Below are positions 17,380 through 25,053 of a DNA stretch of 36,565 bases, in pieces. Each line of letters begins with the position of its first letter. Within the stretch, counting starts at the first letter, position 1. A model generated the notes under the pieces. It searched no databases, had not been told where the DNA came from, and saw nothing but the letters and a program-made list of their open reading frames with translations. The stretch lies in the NCBI GenBank assembly GCA_011176535.1, contig DUEP01000083.1:1-36565 (forward strand), in the 5' to 3' direction. The translations under genes and the position numbers were made by a program. This DNA is from Anaerolineae bacterium. GTDB taxonomy: Bacteria > Chloroflexota > Anaerolineae > Anaerolineales > DRMV01.

Positions 17380-18834
17380 ATGCCCGGTTTGACTTTGCTG
17401 GGGTTGGGCCCCGGCGATCCCAAGTATTTGACCCGCGAGGCCTGGGAGGTGCTTTCTCAGGCCGATGAGGTTTATTTGCGCACAGCGCAGCACCCCACGG
17501 TGGCCGGTTTTCCCGCAGGGTTGCGGGTGCACGCTTTCGATGACCTTTACGAGCAGGCCGATACCTTCGAGCAGGTGTACGAGGCCATCGTGACGGAAGT
17601 GCTGCGCCTGGCCCAGCGCCCCCAGGGGGTGGTGTACGCCGTGCCCGGCCATCCGTTGGTGGCCGAAGCCACGGGGACGGCTTTGCTCCAACGGGCGCGG
17701 GAGGCGAATCTCGAGGTCCGGGTGGTGGAGGGGTTGAGTTTTCTGGAGCCGGTGTTCCGCGCTCTGGGGCAGGATCCCTTCCCCCATATCGCTTTGGTGG
17801 ACGCCCTGGAACTGGTGGCCCGCCACACGCCTTCCTTTCCGCCCTCGGCCCCGGCGTTGATCGCGCAACTGTATTCGCGCCAGGTGGCCGGGGAACTCAA
17901 ACTGACCCTGATGGCCAACTATCCTGATGAGCATCCGGTGATCCTGGTGCATGGGGCCGGCACGGCAGACGAGGTGGTTGAGGAGGTCCCCCTGTACGCC
18001 ATCGACCGCTCTCCGCATATCGGCCTGCTGACGGCTCTGTGGCTCCCCCCGCTGGCGCCAGAGGCTTCCTTTGAGGCGTTCCACGAGGTCATTGCCCGCT
18101 TGCGGGCGCCCAATGGCTGTCCCTGGGACCGCAAGCAGACCCACAAATCGCTGCGCAAGTATTTGTTGGAGGAAACTTACGAGGCGCTGGAAGCCATTGA
18201 CGAAGAGGATTGGGACGCTCTGAAAGAAGAGTTGGGCGATGTGCTGTTGCAGGTGGTGCTGCACAGTCAGATTGCCTGGGAGGAAGGGGAGTTTACCCTG
18301 CCCGATGTGCTCTACGGGGTGACCACCAAGATCATCCGGCGGCACCCTCATGTCTTCAGCGAGGTCCAGGTGGACGGGGTGGAGGATGTGCTGCGCAACT
18401 GGGCGGCGCTGAAGGCGCAGGAAAAGGCCGCCCAGGGCAAGCCCTTGCCGGAGAGCGCCCTGGACGGCATTCCCAAGGGGTTGCCCGCGCTGATGCAGGC
18501 GGAGACGCTGCAGAAGAAGGCGGCAAAGGTGGGTTTCGACTGGGAAGACATCCAGGGGGTGTGGGATAAGGTGTTGGAGGAGCTGGAAGAAGTGCGCCAG
18601 GCCGCGACGCCCCAGGAACGCGCGGCCGAAATCGGCGACTTGCTCTTTGCTGTGGTCAATCTGGCGCGCTGGTACGAGGTGCGCCCGGAGGACGCCTTAC
18701 GGGAGGCCAACGCTCGCTTTCGGCGGCGTTTTCAGGAGGTGGAGCGACGGGCTAAGGCGCAAGGCCGCCCGCTGGAGGAGATGTCGTTGGAGGAATTGGA
18801 CGCGCTGTGGGAGGCGGCCAAACGTGAGGAGTAG
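17380..18834 (+). CDS. mazG: SAM methylase-like domain fused to MazG NTP pyrophosphohydrolase
   Basis: The 484-residue protein has two parts. Residues 1 to about 225 resemble tetrapyrrole (corrin/porphyrin) methylases, with the GLGPGDPKYLT loop and YAVPGHPLVA. Residues about 240-484 are a two-repeat MazG domain: PNGCPWDRKQTHKSL, the metal motif EETYE followed by EELGD, and a second EELEE/EIGD repeat. MazG removes non-canonical or excess NTPs. The architecture matches Bacillus YabN. The methylase-like half may no longer methylate. Start ATG 17380 fits the domain start; the frame extends back to 17281 without homology. Confidence 0.93.
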   Translation: MPGLTLLGLGPGDPKYLTREAWEVLSQADEVYLRTAQHPTVAGFPAGLRVHAFDDLYEQADTFEQVYEAIVTEVLRLAQRPQGVVYAVPGHPLVAEATGTALLQRAREANLEVRVVEGLSFLEPVFRALGQDPFPHIALVDALELVARHTPSFPPSAPALIAQLYSRQVAGELKLTLMANYPDEHPVILVHGAGTADEVVEEVPLYAIDRSPHIGLLTALWLPPLAPEASFEAFHEVIARLRAPNGCPWDRKQTHKSLRKYLLEETYEALEAIDEEDWDALKEELGDVLLQVVLHSQIAWEEGEFTLPDVLYGVTTKIIRRHPHVFSEVQVDGVEDVLRNWAALKAQEKAAQGKPLPESALDGIPKGLPALMQAETLQKKAAKVGFDWEDIQGVWDKVLEELEEVRQAATPQERAAEIGDLLFAVVNLARWYEVRPEDALREANARFRRRFQEVERRAKAQGRPLEEMSLEELDALWEAAKREE

Positions 18835-18840
18835 GCGCGT

Positions 18841-19419
18841 CTATGCTTTGCGCCCCGCCCGGCCAAGTATCGCAGGGCCCAGCCAGGCGGCGCCCGCCAG
18901 CAGGAGGAGGACGCCGGCCCAGGCGCGCAGGAGACGCACAGGCTGTCCGGCGGGTGCGAGGACTTCTCCGTCCAGGGGCAGGACGGCCACGGGTTGCCAT
19001 GCGTCGGGGGTGTTCTGGGAAGAGGGCGAGGCCACGTGCAGCCAGAGGCGACCCTGGTACGGCCCGGGGGCCTCGGCCTGAAGCCGCCATTCCAGGCGGA
19101 CGGCGCCCCCCTGGGAGGCTAGGAGCAGCGTTTGCGGGCTGTTGGGCGAGACAAGCAGACCAGCCACTTCCAGGCGGGCCTGCAGGCGCAGGGCCGTGGG
19201 CGGTTCGAGGCACAGGCTCAGCGTGGGCGATTGCCCCCACAGCCAGCGCGTCGGTTGGCGGAGCACGATGCGCGGGCTCTCCGAAGCCCCCGGAGAAGGC
19301 AGGTGCACCTCCAGGGTGGTGGTGCGGGTGAGGCCGGGCCAGAAGGTGAGCCCGCCGAGCGCGAGGGCCCCCAGGAGGCCGAGCCAGGCCGCTATTGGTC
19401 TGAGGGAAGGAGGACGCAT
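18841..19419 (-). CDS. Membrane-anchored hypothetical protein
   Basis: I do not recognise a family. From ATG 19419 the product is 192 residues. It has an N-terminal hydrophobic helix (about residues 8-27, AAWLGLLGALALGGLTF), a beta-rich Pro/Leu/Arg-rich middle that should face outside, and a second hydrophobic helix near the C-terminus (AWAGVLLLLAGAAWLGPAIL) followed by RAGRKA. This two-anchor layout suggests a cell-surface protein. No ribosome-binding site precedes the ATG; instead a TATAAT ends 6 nt before it, suggesting a leaderless mRNA. The stop is 6 bp from the convergent mazG stop. Confidence 0.7.
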   Translation of the reverse strand: MRPPSLRPIAAWLGLLGALALGGLTFWPGLTRTTTLEVHLPSPGASESPRIVLRQPTRWLWGQSPTLSLCLEPPTALRLQARLEVAGLLVSPNSPQTLLLASQGGAVRLEWRLQAEAPGPYQGRLWLHVASPSSQNTPDAWQPVAVLPLDGEVLAPAGQPVRLLRAWAGVLLLLAGAAWLGPAILGRAGRKA

Positions 19420-19425
19420 GGGACC

Positions 19426-19431
19426 ATTATA
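19426..19431 (-). promoter_or_regulatory. -10 element of a possible leaderless promoter
   Basis: On the minus strand a perfect TATAAT occupies 19431 down to 19426. A start site 6-7 bases downstream would fall on or next to the A of the ATG at 19419. No Shine-Dalgarno sequence precedes that ATG. No good -35 hexamer is visible at 16-18 bp, so this call rests on the -10 box and its spacing. Confidence 0.4.
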
Positions 19432-19569
19432 CGACGCCCTGGGCCGGTCGCGGTGGAGAGGAAGCGGGGGCAGGAAAAAAGGGTTTGCGTTAACATTCGG
19501 CGGGAGCACCCTTCTTTGGGGTCAGGGATGGTCCACATATCCGGCAAAAGCGGCCCAGGCCCCATGCGG

Positions 19570-19583
19570 CCCTACATGTAGGG
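19570..19583. repeat. 14-bp perfect palindrome upstream of nrdR promoter
   Basis: CCCTACATGTAGGG reads the same on both strands. It lies about 57 bp upstream of the nrdR -35 box, and 139 bp upstream of the start of the minus-strand gene. It could be a dimeric regulator site. It differs from the NrdR-type ATATAT boxes downstream. Confidence 0.5.
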
Positions 19584-19639
19584 GGCAACGAGATGCCGAG
19601 AAGGGAGCCTTAAAATTTTGTTTCCGTCGCGTTTCCCGC

Positions 19640-19668
19640 TTGCTTTTCGGGGGAAGATGTGCTACAAT
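19640..19668 (+). promoter_or_regulatory. Extended -10 promoter of nrdR
   Basis: TTGCTT (19640-19645), a 17-bp spacer and TACAAT (19663-19668) form a good sigma70-type promoter. The TGC just before the -10 makes it an extended -10 type. The AT-rich run at 19610-19620 may act as part of an UP element. The start site is expected near 19675, placing both NrdR-box-like sites downstream, in the leader. It probably drives nrdR, nrdJ and the kinase gene. Confidence 0.7.
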
Positions 19669-19683
19669 GTTGCCTCCTCTTCA

Positions 19684-19699
19684 CCCCTATATCTTGGGG
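19684..19699. promoter_or_regulatory. NrdR box 1 (predicted)
   Basis: CCCCTATATCTTGGGG fits the core CwATATaTwG of the known NrdR box at all but one position and has inverted CCCC/GGGG flanks. Its centre is 31 bp, about three helical turns, from the centre of box 2, the phase reported for paired NrdR sites. It would let NrdR block transcription just past the start site. Confidence 0.65.
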
Positions 19700-19715
19700 T
19701 TCGAGAAGGGGCAAC

Positions 19716-19729
19716 CCCCATATATGGGG
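19716..19729. promoter_or_regulatory. NrdR box 2 (predicted)
   Basis: CCCCATATATGGGG is a perfect 14-bp palindrome with the ATATAT core of NrdR boxes, deviating from the consensus at the two w positions. It ends 7 nt before the nrdR ATG, and its GGGG is the only candidate ribosome-binding site. Protein binding, or folding of the RNA, could therefore affect both transcription and translation of nrdR. Confidence 0.65.
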
Positions 19730-19736
19730 TCTCTGT

Positions 19737-20189
19737 ATGCGTTGTCCGTTCTGTCATCAAGAAGGTAGCCGGGTGATCGACACTTCGCACGATGGTCAGG
19801 GGGGGATTCGCCGCCGGCGACAGTGTACCCATTGCGGGCAACGGTTCACCACTTACGAGCGCCCGCTGATGACCACGCCGCTGATCGTCAAGCAAGACGG
19901 TACGCGGGAGGAGTTCAACCGCGAAAAACTCATCCGCGGGATTCGCATCGCCTGCGCCAAACGCCCGGTTTCGGCGGCCGATATCGAGCGGCTGGCCGGG
20001 GAGGTCGAGGCGAAGTTGCAAGCATTGGGCAAGCCTGAGGTTTCTTCGCGGGTGATCGGCGATATGGTCATCGCCGGTTTGAAAGAGTTGGATCAGATTG
20101 CTTACATTCGCTATGCCATCGTGTATCTGGGGCTGGATGATTTGCATGCCCTTCGGGATGAGATTGATCGGTTGTTAGAGGGGGGATAA
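19737..20189 (+). CDS. nrdR: Transcriptional regulator NrdR
   Basis: NrdR is the nucleotide-sensing repressor of ribonucleotide reductase genes. The 150-residue protein has the N-terminal zinc ribbon MRCPFCHQEGSRVIDT with ligands C3, C6, C30 and C33, then an ATP-cone (about residues 46-136, from LIVKQDGTREEFNREKL). Length is standard. ATG 19737 is the family start; the frame reaches back to 19659 but that crosses the promoter and operator. It lies 103 bp upstream of nrdJ, which together with the boxes indicates autoregulation and control of nrdJ. Confidence 0.97.
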   Translation: MRCPFCHQEGSRVIDTSHDGQGGIRRRRQCTHCGQRFTTYERPLMTTPLIVKQDGTREEFNREKLIRGIRIACAKRPVSAADIERLAGEVEAKLQALGKPEVSSRVIGDMVIAGLKELDQIAYIRYAIVYLGLDDLHALRDEIDRLLEGG

Positions 20190-20292
20190 TTTTTCCTTCG
20201 GCGCTGAGCGTGCCGTGGTCGTAAAGGGGATGGGTCACCTGCTGCCGATGGCCTTGGCGGCAGGGCACGATTTTCTTCCAGGAGGAGACGCT

Positions 20293-23200
20293 ATGGCTCG
20301 CAAGTCCAAGATGGTGGACAAAAGTCGCTATGGCCTTTTGCCCACGCCGCCTTTGCCCGCTGGTCTGCCCAAGATCGAACTGACGGAGAACGCCCGGGCG
20401 GTGTTCTTCCGCCGCTATGTGCGCAAGGATTTAGACGGGCGTCCCGTTGAAACGCCAGAGGAAACCTTCTGGCGGGTGGCCTATCATGTGGCCAAGGTGG
20501 AGGAGCAATGGGGCAACGATCCTCTGGAAGTGGCCAAAACCTACTACACCAGGTTGCTGGCGCCCAAGCGGTTCTTCCCCAACTCGCCTACCTGGACCGG
20601 GGCGGGGACGCCTTTGGGCCAACTGGCGGCCTGTTTCGTGCTGCCCATCTCGGACGATATGGGGCGCAAGGATTCGGGGATCTTCACCACGCTGCGCAAT
20701 GCGGCGCTGATTCAGCAGACGGGTGGCGGAAACGGCTTCTCCTTCTCGCGGCTGCGGCCCAAGGGGACGGTGGTCAAATCCTCGGCGGGCCAGGCCACCG
20801 GGCCGGTGGGCTTTCTGCGAGTGTACGACAAAGCCTTTGGGGAGATCGCTCAGGGCGGTTCGCGGCGCGGGGCCAACATGGCCGTCTTGCGGGTGGATCA
20901 CCCCGATATTGAGGAGTTCCTCACCTGTAAGACCGATGAGAACGCCATCACCAATTTCAACATTTCCGTCGGCATCACCGACGCCTTCATGCGGGCTGTG
21001 GAAAACGATGAGGAGTGGGAACTGCGCTTCCCCGATGTGACCGACCCCAAGTATGATGACTTTGACGGCACGATTGAGCAGGCCGAGGCCGCGGGCATTC
21101 GCATCAAGACTTACAAGAAAGTGCGCGCCCGCGATTTGTTCCAGAAACTGGTGCGGCAATCTCACCACAACGGCGAGCCGGGTGTGCTCTTCCTGGATAC
21201 GGCCAACCGTGCCAACCCTGTGCCCCATCTATACCCTTTGGAGGCGACCAACCCGTGTTTTGTGGCTGAGACGCGCATTGCGACGACGGAGGGTCTGATC
21301 CCTATTCAGGAGATGGCCGAGTCGGGGAGGCTTTACACCATCGTGACGGACAATCGCGCCCCTTGGGGAGGCAAGGGCCTGGCCGGAGGGCAAACGGGCA
21401 CGACGCTGCGCCCCCAGGTGCGGGCTTTCAAGACCCGTGAGAACGAACCGGTGTTTCGCTTGCGCACGCGACACGGATATACGGTGGTTGCCACGGCGGA
21501 TCATCCTTTCCTTACCCCGGATCGGGGGTATGTGGCGCTGGAAGCCCTGCGCCCGGGCGACCGGGTGCTCCTGCAATCAGGCGAAGGGGCATGGTCGGAA
21601 GAGGAAGCGTTGCCTCCCATGGAGCAGGTGGCCGCCGCGCAGGCCCAGATGGTCCTGGCTGGCGATTGGGCCTCAGGACATCGCGTTCAGCGCCAGGATT
21701 TTGCGGCTCAGTATGCTCACCTGCCTACGCGCTGGTCCAGGGAATTGGGGTTGGTGCTGGGTGTGCTGGTGGGTGATGGATGGCTAAGCCCCAAGAGCCA
21801 TTCGCCGGTGGGGTTCACCTTTAGTGCCCCGGCGCTTCAAGCGCAAGTGCATGGCATTTTGCGTTCCTGGTTTGGCGAAGGGCACATCGCGGATCGTGGC
21901 TCTCTCACGCAGTTGACCTATGGCCGGCTGGCTTATGAGTTTTTCGTAGCCTTGGGCGTGCGCCCGGTGCCTTTAACCGAAAAGCGTGTGCCGGAATCCC
22001 TGTGGCGCGCCCCGCGGGAGGCCGTGATCGGCTTTTTGCAGGGTCTCTTTAGTGCCGACGGTTCGATCCAGGTGAACCTTAGAAAGCAAGATGCCACGGT
22101 GCGGCTGGCCAGTTCCTCCCGCGCGTTGTTGGAGGATGTTCAGTTACTGCTGTTGAACTTTGGGATCGTCTCCCGTATTCATCAGCGTCGGGCCGCTGGA
22201 ACGGCCCGGTTGCCCGATGGGAAGGGCGGGCAGAAGGAATACCCGGTGGCCGAGCAGTATGAATTGCTCATTGGCCGCGAGAATCGCAACCGCTTTGCCA
22301 GAGTGATCGGGTTTGCCGACCCGGCCAAGCAGGCTCGTCTGGAGGCGTTCATCGAGCAACAGGCCCGCGGCCCCTATTGCGAGACGTTTGAGGATGTCAT
22401 TGTCTCCATTGAGCCGGCCGGGCGGGCGGATGTGTATGACCTGGAAGAGCCTGAGACCCACAGCCTGATTGCCAATGGCCTGGTATGTCACAATTGCGGT
22501 GAACAATGGTTAGGGCCTTACGAAAACTGCTGCCTGGGCTCCATCAACCTGGCCCAGCACATCACCCCCGAAGGCGGGGTGGATTGGGACAAACTGCGCG
22601 AGACCACCGAGTTGGCCGTGCGTTTCCTGGACGATGTGGTGGAGGCCAACGCCTATGTACCCTCGGTGCCCCAACTGAAAGAGGCGGCCCATCGCGCCCG
22701 GCGCATCGGGCTGGGCGTCATGGGCCTGGCCGATCTGATGTACGCCAACCGCGTGCGCTACGGCGCGCCTGAGGCGCAGGAGTTCGCCGCCCTGGTGATG
22801 GAATTCATCCGCTACCATGCCATGCGCACCAGCATCGAGTTGGCGAGGGAACGCGGCCCCTTCCCGGCCATCAAGGGCAGCATCTACGACCCCGAGAACC
22901 TCAAATGGCAACCGCCCCGCTGGCCGCAATGGCTGGGCGAGGGCCCCTCGCGCGATTGGGGACGCCCGCCGCTGGATTGGGACGCCATCGTCGAGGGCAT
23001 CCGCCAGCACGGGATTCGCAACGCCGCCCAGACCACCATCGCGCCGACCGGCACCATCGCCACGGTGACCGGGGTGGAAGGCTATGGCTGTGAACCGGTC
23101 TTTGCCCTGGCCTACATCCGCCATGTGAACGACAACGGCAAGGACCTGCAACTCACCTATGTCAGCCCCTCCTTCATGGCGGCCCTCAAAGAGGCTGGGC

Positions 23201-23802
23201 TGAACGAAGAGACCCGGCAGCGGGTCATTGACCAGGTGCTGGAGCAGGGCACCTGCCAGCACATCGAAGAACTGCCCGACTGGATCCGGCACACCTTCGT
23301 CGTCTCCATGGACATCACGGCCGAGGAGCATGTGCGGATGCAGGCGGCGCTGCAGAATTATGTCGATAATTCCATCTCGAAGACGATCAATTTCCCCGCC
23401 GACGCCACCCCCGACGATGTGGCCGAGGCGTACATGCTGGCCTGGAAGTTGGGCTGCAAAGGTCTTACCGTGTATGTCACCGGCTCCCGCGACAAGGTGG
23501 TGCTGGAGACCAAGGCCACGGCGAAGGCCAAAGGCAAGGAGGTGGCCCTGGCCCCCAAGACGGCGGAGGCCACCCTGCAGGCGCCGCCCCCCCCCACGCC
23601 GAGCAACCCCGCCTGTGGAACGAACCTAAGAAGCCGCGCCCTTCGGTGTTGCCAGGCTGGACCTACCGCATCGAAACCCCCCTGGGCCGCGCTTTCGTCA
23701 CCATCAACGAGAACGGTGACGGGCAGCCTTTCGAGGTCTTCGTCAACACTTCCAAGGCCGGCTCCGAGACGGCGGCCATCTCCGAGGCCATCGGCCGGCT
23801 GA
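20293..23802 (+). CDS. nrdJ: B12-dependent ribonucleotide reductase (class II) with intein; frame breaks at C9 tract
   Basis: NrdJ makes deoxyribonucleotides using adenosylcobalamin. Start ATG 20293 has AGGAGGAG upstream. The N-extein (321 residues) has the redox cysteine C114 in LAACFVLPI and ends EATNP. An intein (21256-22494) follows, then the C-extein starts [19 protein letters not shown]. After splicing NPCGE forms with the radical cysteine at residue 322 and E324. The second redox cysteine is in ENCC. The frame is good up to [17 protein letters not shown]; at the C9 run (23587-23595) homology moves to the -1 frame. Read without a shift, the product ends at 23802 with about 70 unrelated residues. 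Confidence 0.93.
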   Translation: MARKSKMVDKSRYGLLPTPPLPAGLPKIELTENARAVFFRRYVRKDLDGRPVETPEETFWRVAYHVAKVEEQWGNDPLEVAKTYYTRLLAPKRFFPNSPTWTGAGTPLGQLAACFVLPISDDMGRKDSGIFTTLRNAALIQQTGGGNGFSFSRLRPKGTVVKSSAGQATGPVGFLRVYDKAFGEIAQGGSRRGANMAVLRVDHPDIEEFLTCKTDENAITNFNISVGITDAFMRAVENDEEWELRFPDVTDPKYDDFDGTIEQAEAAGIRIKTYKKVRARDLFQKLVRQSHHNGEPGVLFLDTANRANPVPHLYPLEATNPCFVAETRIATTEGLIPIQEMAESGRLYTIVTDNRAPWGGKGLAGGQTGTTLRPQVRAFKTRENEPVFRLRTRHGYTVVATADHPFLTPDRGYVALEALRPGDRVLLQSGEGAWSEEEALPPMEQVAAAQAQMVLAGDWASGHRVQRQDFAAQYAHLPTRWSRELGLVLGVLVGDGWLSPKSHSPVGFTFSAPALQAQVHGILRSWFGEGHIADRGSLTQLTYGRLAYEFFVALGVRPVPLTEKRVPESLWRAPREAVIGFLQGLFSADGSIQVNLRKQDATVRLASSSRALLEDVQLLLLNFGIVSRIHQRRAAGTARLPDGKGGQKEYPVAEQYELLIGRENRNRFARVIGFADPAKQARLEAFIEQQARGPYCETFEDVIVSIEPAGRADVYDLEEPETHSLIANGLVCHNCGEQWLGPYENCCLGSINLAQHITPEGGVDWDKLRETTELAVRFLDDVVEANAYVPSVPQLKEAAHRARRIGLGVMGLADLMYANRVRYGAPEAQEFAALVMEFIRYHAMRTSIELARERGPFPAIKGSIYDPENLKWQPPRWPQWLGEGPSRDWGRPPLDWDAIVEGIRQHGIRNAAQTTIAPTGTIATVTGVEGYGCEPVFALAYIRHVNDNGKDLQLTYVSPSFMAALKEAGLNEETRQRVIDQVLEQGTCQHIEELPDWIRHTFVVSMDITAEEHVRMQAALQNYVDNSISKTINFPADATPDDVAEAYMLAWKLGCKGLTVYVTGSRDKVVLETKATAKAKGKEVALAPKTAEATLQAPPPPTPSNPACGTNLRSRALRCCQAGPTASKPPWAALSSPSTRTVTGSLSRSSSTLPRPAPRRRPSPRPSAG
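21256..22494 (+). other. Intein with LAGLIDADG homing endonuclease in NrdJ
   Basis: The 413-residue insert begins with Cys ([13 protein letters not shown]) and ends NGLVCHN before extein Cys. Splicing block B is TADHPFLT (residues 80-87, T80 and H83). The two dodecapeptide motifs of a LAGLIDADG endonuclease are [14 protein letters not shown] (about 165-177) and [14 protein letters not shown] (about 258-271). Block F/G is [16 protein letters not shown] with the penultimate His and final Asn. All splicing residues are present, so it is likely active in splicing; endonuclease activity is plausible as both acidic Asp positions remain. It interrupts the host exactly before the catalytic radical cysteine. 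Confidence 0.93.
23587..23595 (+). other. C9 homopolymer at the nrdJ frame break
   Basis: Nine C follow CCG CCG-type codons. Upstream the nrdJ frame reads codons starting at 23584, 23587, 23590; downstream homology ([10 protein letters not shown] from 23613) is in the frame starting at 23595. A -1 shift, or one extra C, restores the gene. The run offers C CCC CCC for ribosomal slippage and is also a classic site for sequencing error or transcriptional slippage. Confidence 0.85.
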
Positions 23803-24275
23803 TCTCTTACATCCTGCGCCTTTCTTCCACCGTCTCGCCGCGGGAGCGGCTGGAAGAGGTGTGGCGGCAACTCAACGGCATCGGCGGTGGGCGGGCGGCA
23901 GGCTTTGGCCCCAACCGGGTGCGTTCCCTGGCCGACGGCATCGCCCAGGCGTTGCGCCGTTACCTGGACCAGCCCAAACACTTCCACGCCCTGACGCCGG
24001 AGGACGAGGAGGCGCTCACCTTCAGCCTGCAAATGCCCTCGAGCGCCGGCAGCAACGGCAGCCCGGTGGCCGAAGCCGCCCCACCCGTACCCCTGCTGCC
24101 CGAGATGCAGCCCGCGGCGGAGTCTGGGAATGACGCGCCCTCCGGCGCTGACAAGCCGGCGAAACTGGATGTCCACCAGGTGGGCGACATCTGCCCTGAA
24201 TGCGGCGCGGCGGCCGTGGTGTACACCGAAGGGTGCGCCCGCTGCTACGCCTGCGGCTACAGCGAGTGCAAGTAG
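23595..24275 (+). CDS. nrdJ: NrdJ C-terminal part, in -1 frame
   Basis: This is the continuation of nrdJ after the C9 tract. It reads [19 protein letters not shown], then [34 protein letters not shown] and GFGPNRVRSLADGIAQ, all typical of the class II reductase tail. It ends with a zinc-ribbon-like ICPECG-x-CYACGYSECK region whose terminal cysteines probably shuttle electrons to the active-site disulfide. The first possible start codon in this frame is GTG 23646, without a ribosome-binding site, and the conserved part begins upstream of it. It is therefore unlikely to be an independent gene. The kinase gene follows after 20 nt. Confidence 0.9.
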   Translation, partial: HAEQPRLWNEPKKPRPSVLPGWTYRIETPLGRAFVTINENGDGQPFEVFVNTSKAGSETAAISEAIGRLISYILRLSSTVSPRERLEEVWRQLNGIGGGRAAGFGPNRVRSLADGIAQALRRYLDQPKHFHALTPEDEEALTFSLQMPSSAGSNGSPVAEAAPPVPLLPEMQPAAESGNDAPSGADKPAKLDVHQVGDICPECGAAAVVYTEGCARCYACGYSECK

Positions 24276-24295
24276 CCCTCACACGGAGGTCAGGC

Positions 24296-24931
24296 ATGGG
24301 CAAGCATCTCGTGTTGGTCGCCGGCAACATCGGCGCCGGGAAAACCTCCCTCACCGAGCGCATCGGGCAGCGCTTGGGCTGGCACACGGCCTATGAATCG
24401 GTCAGCGACAACCCCTACCTGGCCGACTTCTATGCTGATATGCGGGCCTGGGCCTTCCACCTGCAGGTGTTCTTCTTGGAGCATCGCGCCGAGCAGCACT
24501 TGGAACTGGCGCAAGACCCCCGCTCGGCCATCGTTGATCGCAGCATCTACGAGGATGCTCACATCTTCGCCCGTGCCCTTCATCATTTGGGCCACCTGGA
24601 CGAGCGGGATTACCGCACCTACCTGCGGCTCTACGACCTGGTGGTGCGGCGGCTGCCCCTGCCCGACCTGCTCATCTACCTGCAGGCGCCGGTGCCCGTT
24701 CTGCTGGAGCGCATCCGCCGCCGTGGGCGGGCCATGGAGCAGGGCATCACCGAGGCGTACCTGGCCCTGTTGGACCGCTTTTACCGCGAGTGGCTGGCCT
24801 CGTTTGACCTTTGCCCGGTGTTGACCATCCGCTCGGATGATGTGAACTTCGTGGACAAACCGGAGCACCTGGATCTGGTCATCCGCCGGATGCAGGACAA
24901 ACTTGCCGGAAAAGAGGAAATCGTCTTCTGA
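24296..24931 (+). CDS. Deoxyribonucleoside kinase
   Basis: The 211-residue protein belongs to the deoxyadenosine/deoxyguanosine kinase family that phosphorylates deoxynucleosides for salvage. It has the P-loop GNIGAGKTSL (residues 10-19), an ESVSDNPYL substrate-binding segment, the DRSIYEDAHIFA motif with the catalytic DRS, and the arginine-rich lid IRRRGRAMEQG. Which base it prefers cannot be read from the sequence. Start ATG 24296 has GGAGGT 5 nt upstream. It is the last gene of the nrdR-nrdJ-kinase unit and is followed by a terminator, a coherent dNTP-supply operon. Confidence 0.9.
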   Translation: MGKHLVLVAGNIGAGKTSLTERIGQRLGWHTAYESVSDNPYLADFYADMRAWAFHLQVFFLEHRAEQHLELAQDPRSAIVDRSIYEDAHIFARALHHLGHLDERDYRTYLRLYDLVVRRLPLPDLLIYLQAPVPVLLERIRRRGRAMEQGITEAYLALLDRFYREWLASFDLCPVLTIRSDDVNFVDKPEHLDLVIRRMQDKLAGKEEIVF

Positions 24932-24961
24932 CTCCGGAAGACTTTCCCCCGGACGAAGCAA

Positions 24962-25005
24962 CAGGGCCGGTCCCGAAAGTGAGGGCCGGCCCTGAGTGGT
25001 TTCTG
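24962..25005 (+). terminator. Hairpin terminator after the kinase gene
   Basis: CAGGGCCGG (24962-24970) pairs with CCGGCCCTG (24986-24994). The stem extends inward by three more pairs including a G-U. A weak T-rich run GGTTTCTGT (24998-25006) follows. A second GC hairpin, CCCCC-TGTG-GGGGG, lies at 25007-25020. It stands in the convergent gap to the minus-strand ureohydrolase. Confidence 0.65.
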
Positions 25006-25032
25006 TCCCCCTGTGGGGGGGAGTGGCGAAGG

Positions 25033-25053
25033 GCGATTGGCGATTAGCGATTG
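25033..25053. repeat. 7-bp tandem repeat, three copies
   Basis: GCGATTG, GCGATTA and GCGATTG lie in tandem and run across the stop codon of the minus-strand ureohydrolase gene. It is a short local expansion. Confidence 0.7.

Larger units (their letters stand above)
19420..19736. other. 317-bp divergent intergenic region before nrdR
   Basis: This gene-free stretch lies between the minus-strand hypothetical protein and nrdR. In order it holds: a minus-strand TATAAT (19426-19431), a 14-bp palindrome CCCTACATGTAGGG (19570-19583), an AT-rich TTAAAATTTTG (19610-19620) placed where an UP element might lie, the nrdR promoter (19640-19668), and two NrdR-box-like palindromes (19684-19699, 19716-19729). 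Bases 19432-19569 show nothing else I can support. Confidence 0.7.

Noticed and set aside
19684-19729. Pair of terminator hairpins before nrdR
   Set aside because: Stems are short with AT cores, no T run follows, and the sequence and 31-bp phasing fit NrdR boxes better.
20190-20292. Cobalamin riboswitch before the B12-dependent nrdJ
   Set aside because: Only 103 nt are available and no B12-box-like conserved sequence is visible; the small hairpin CTGCCG/CGGCAG is not enough.
23646-24275. Independent gene starting at GTG 23646
   Set aside because: Conserved NrdJ sequence starts upstream of that codon and no ribosome-binding site precedes it; it is the shifted tail of nrdJ.
25033-25053. CRISPR-like or larger tandem array
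   Set aside because: Only three 7-bp units with no spacers; no other array-like repeat in the window.
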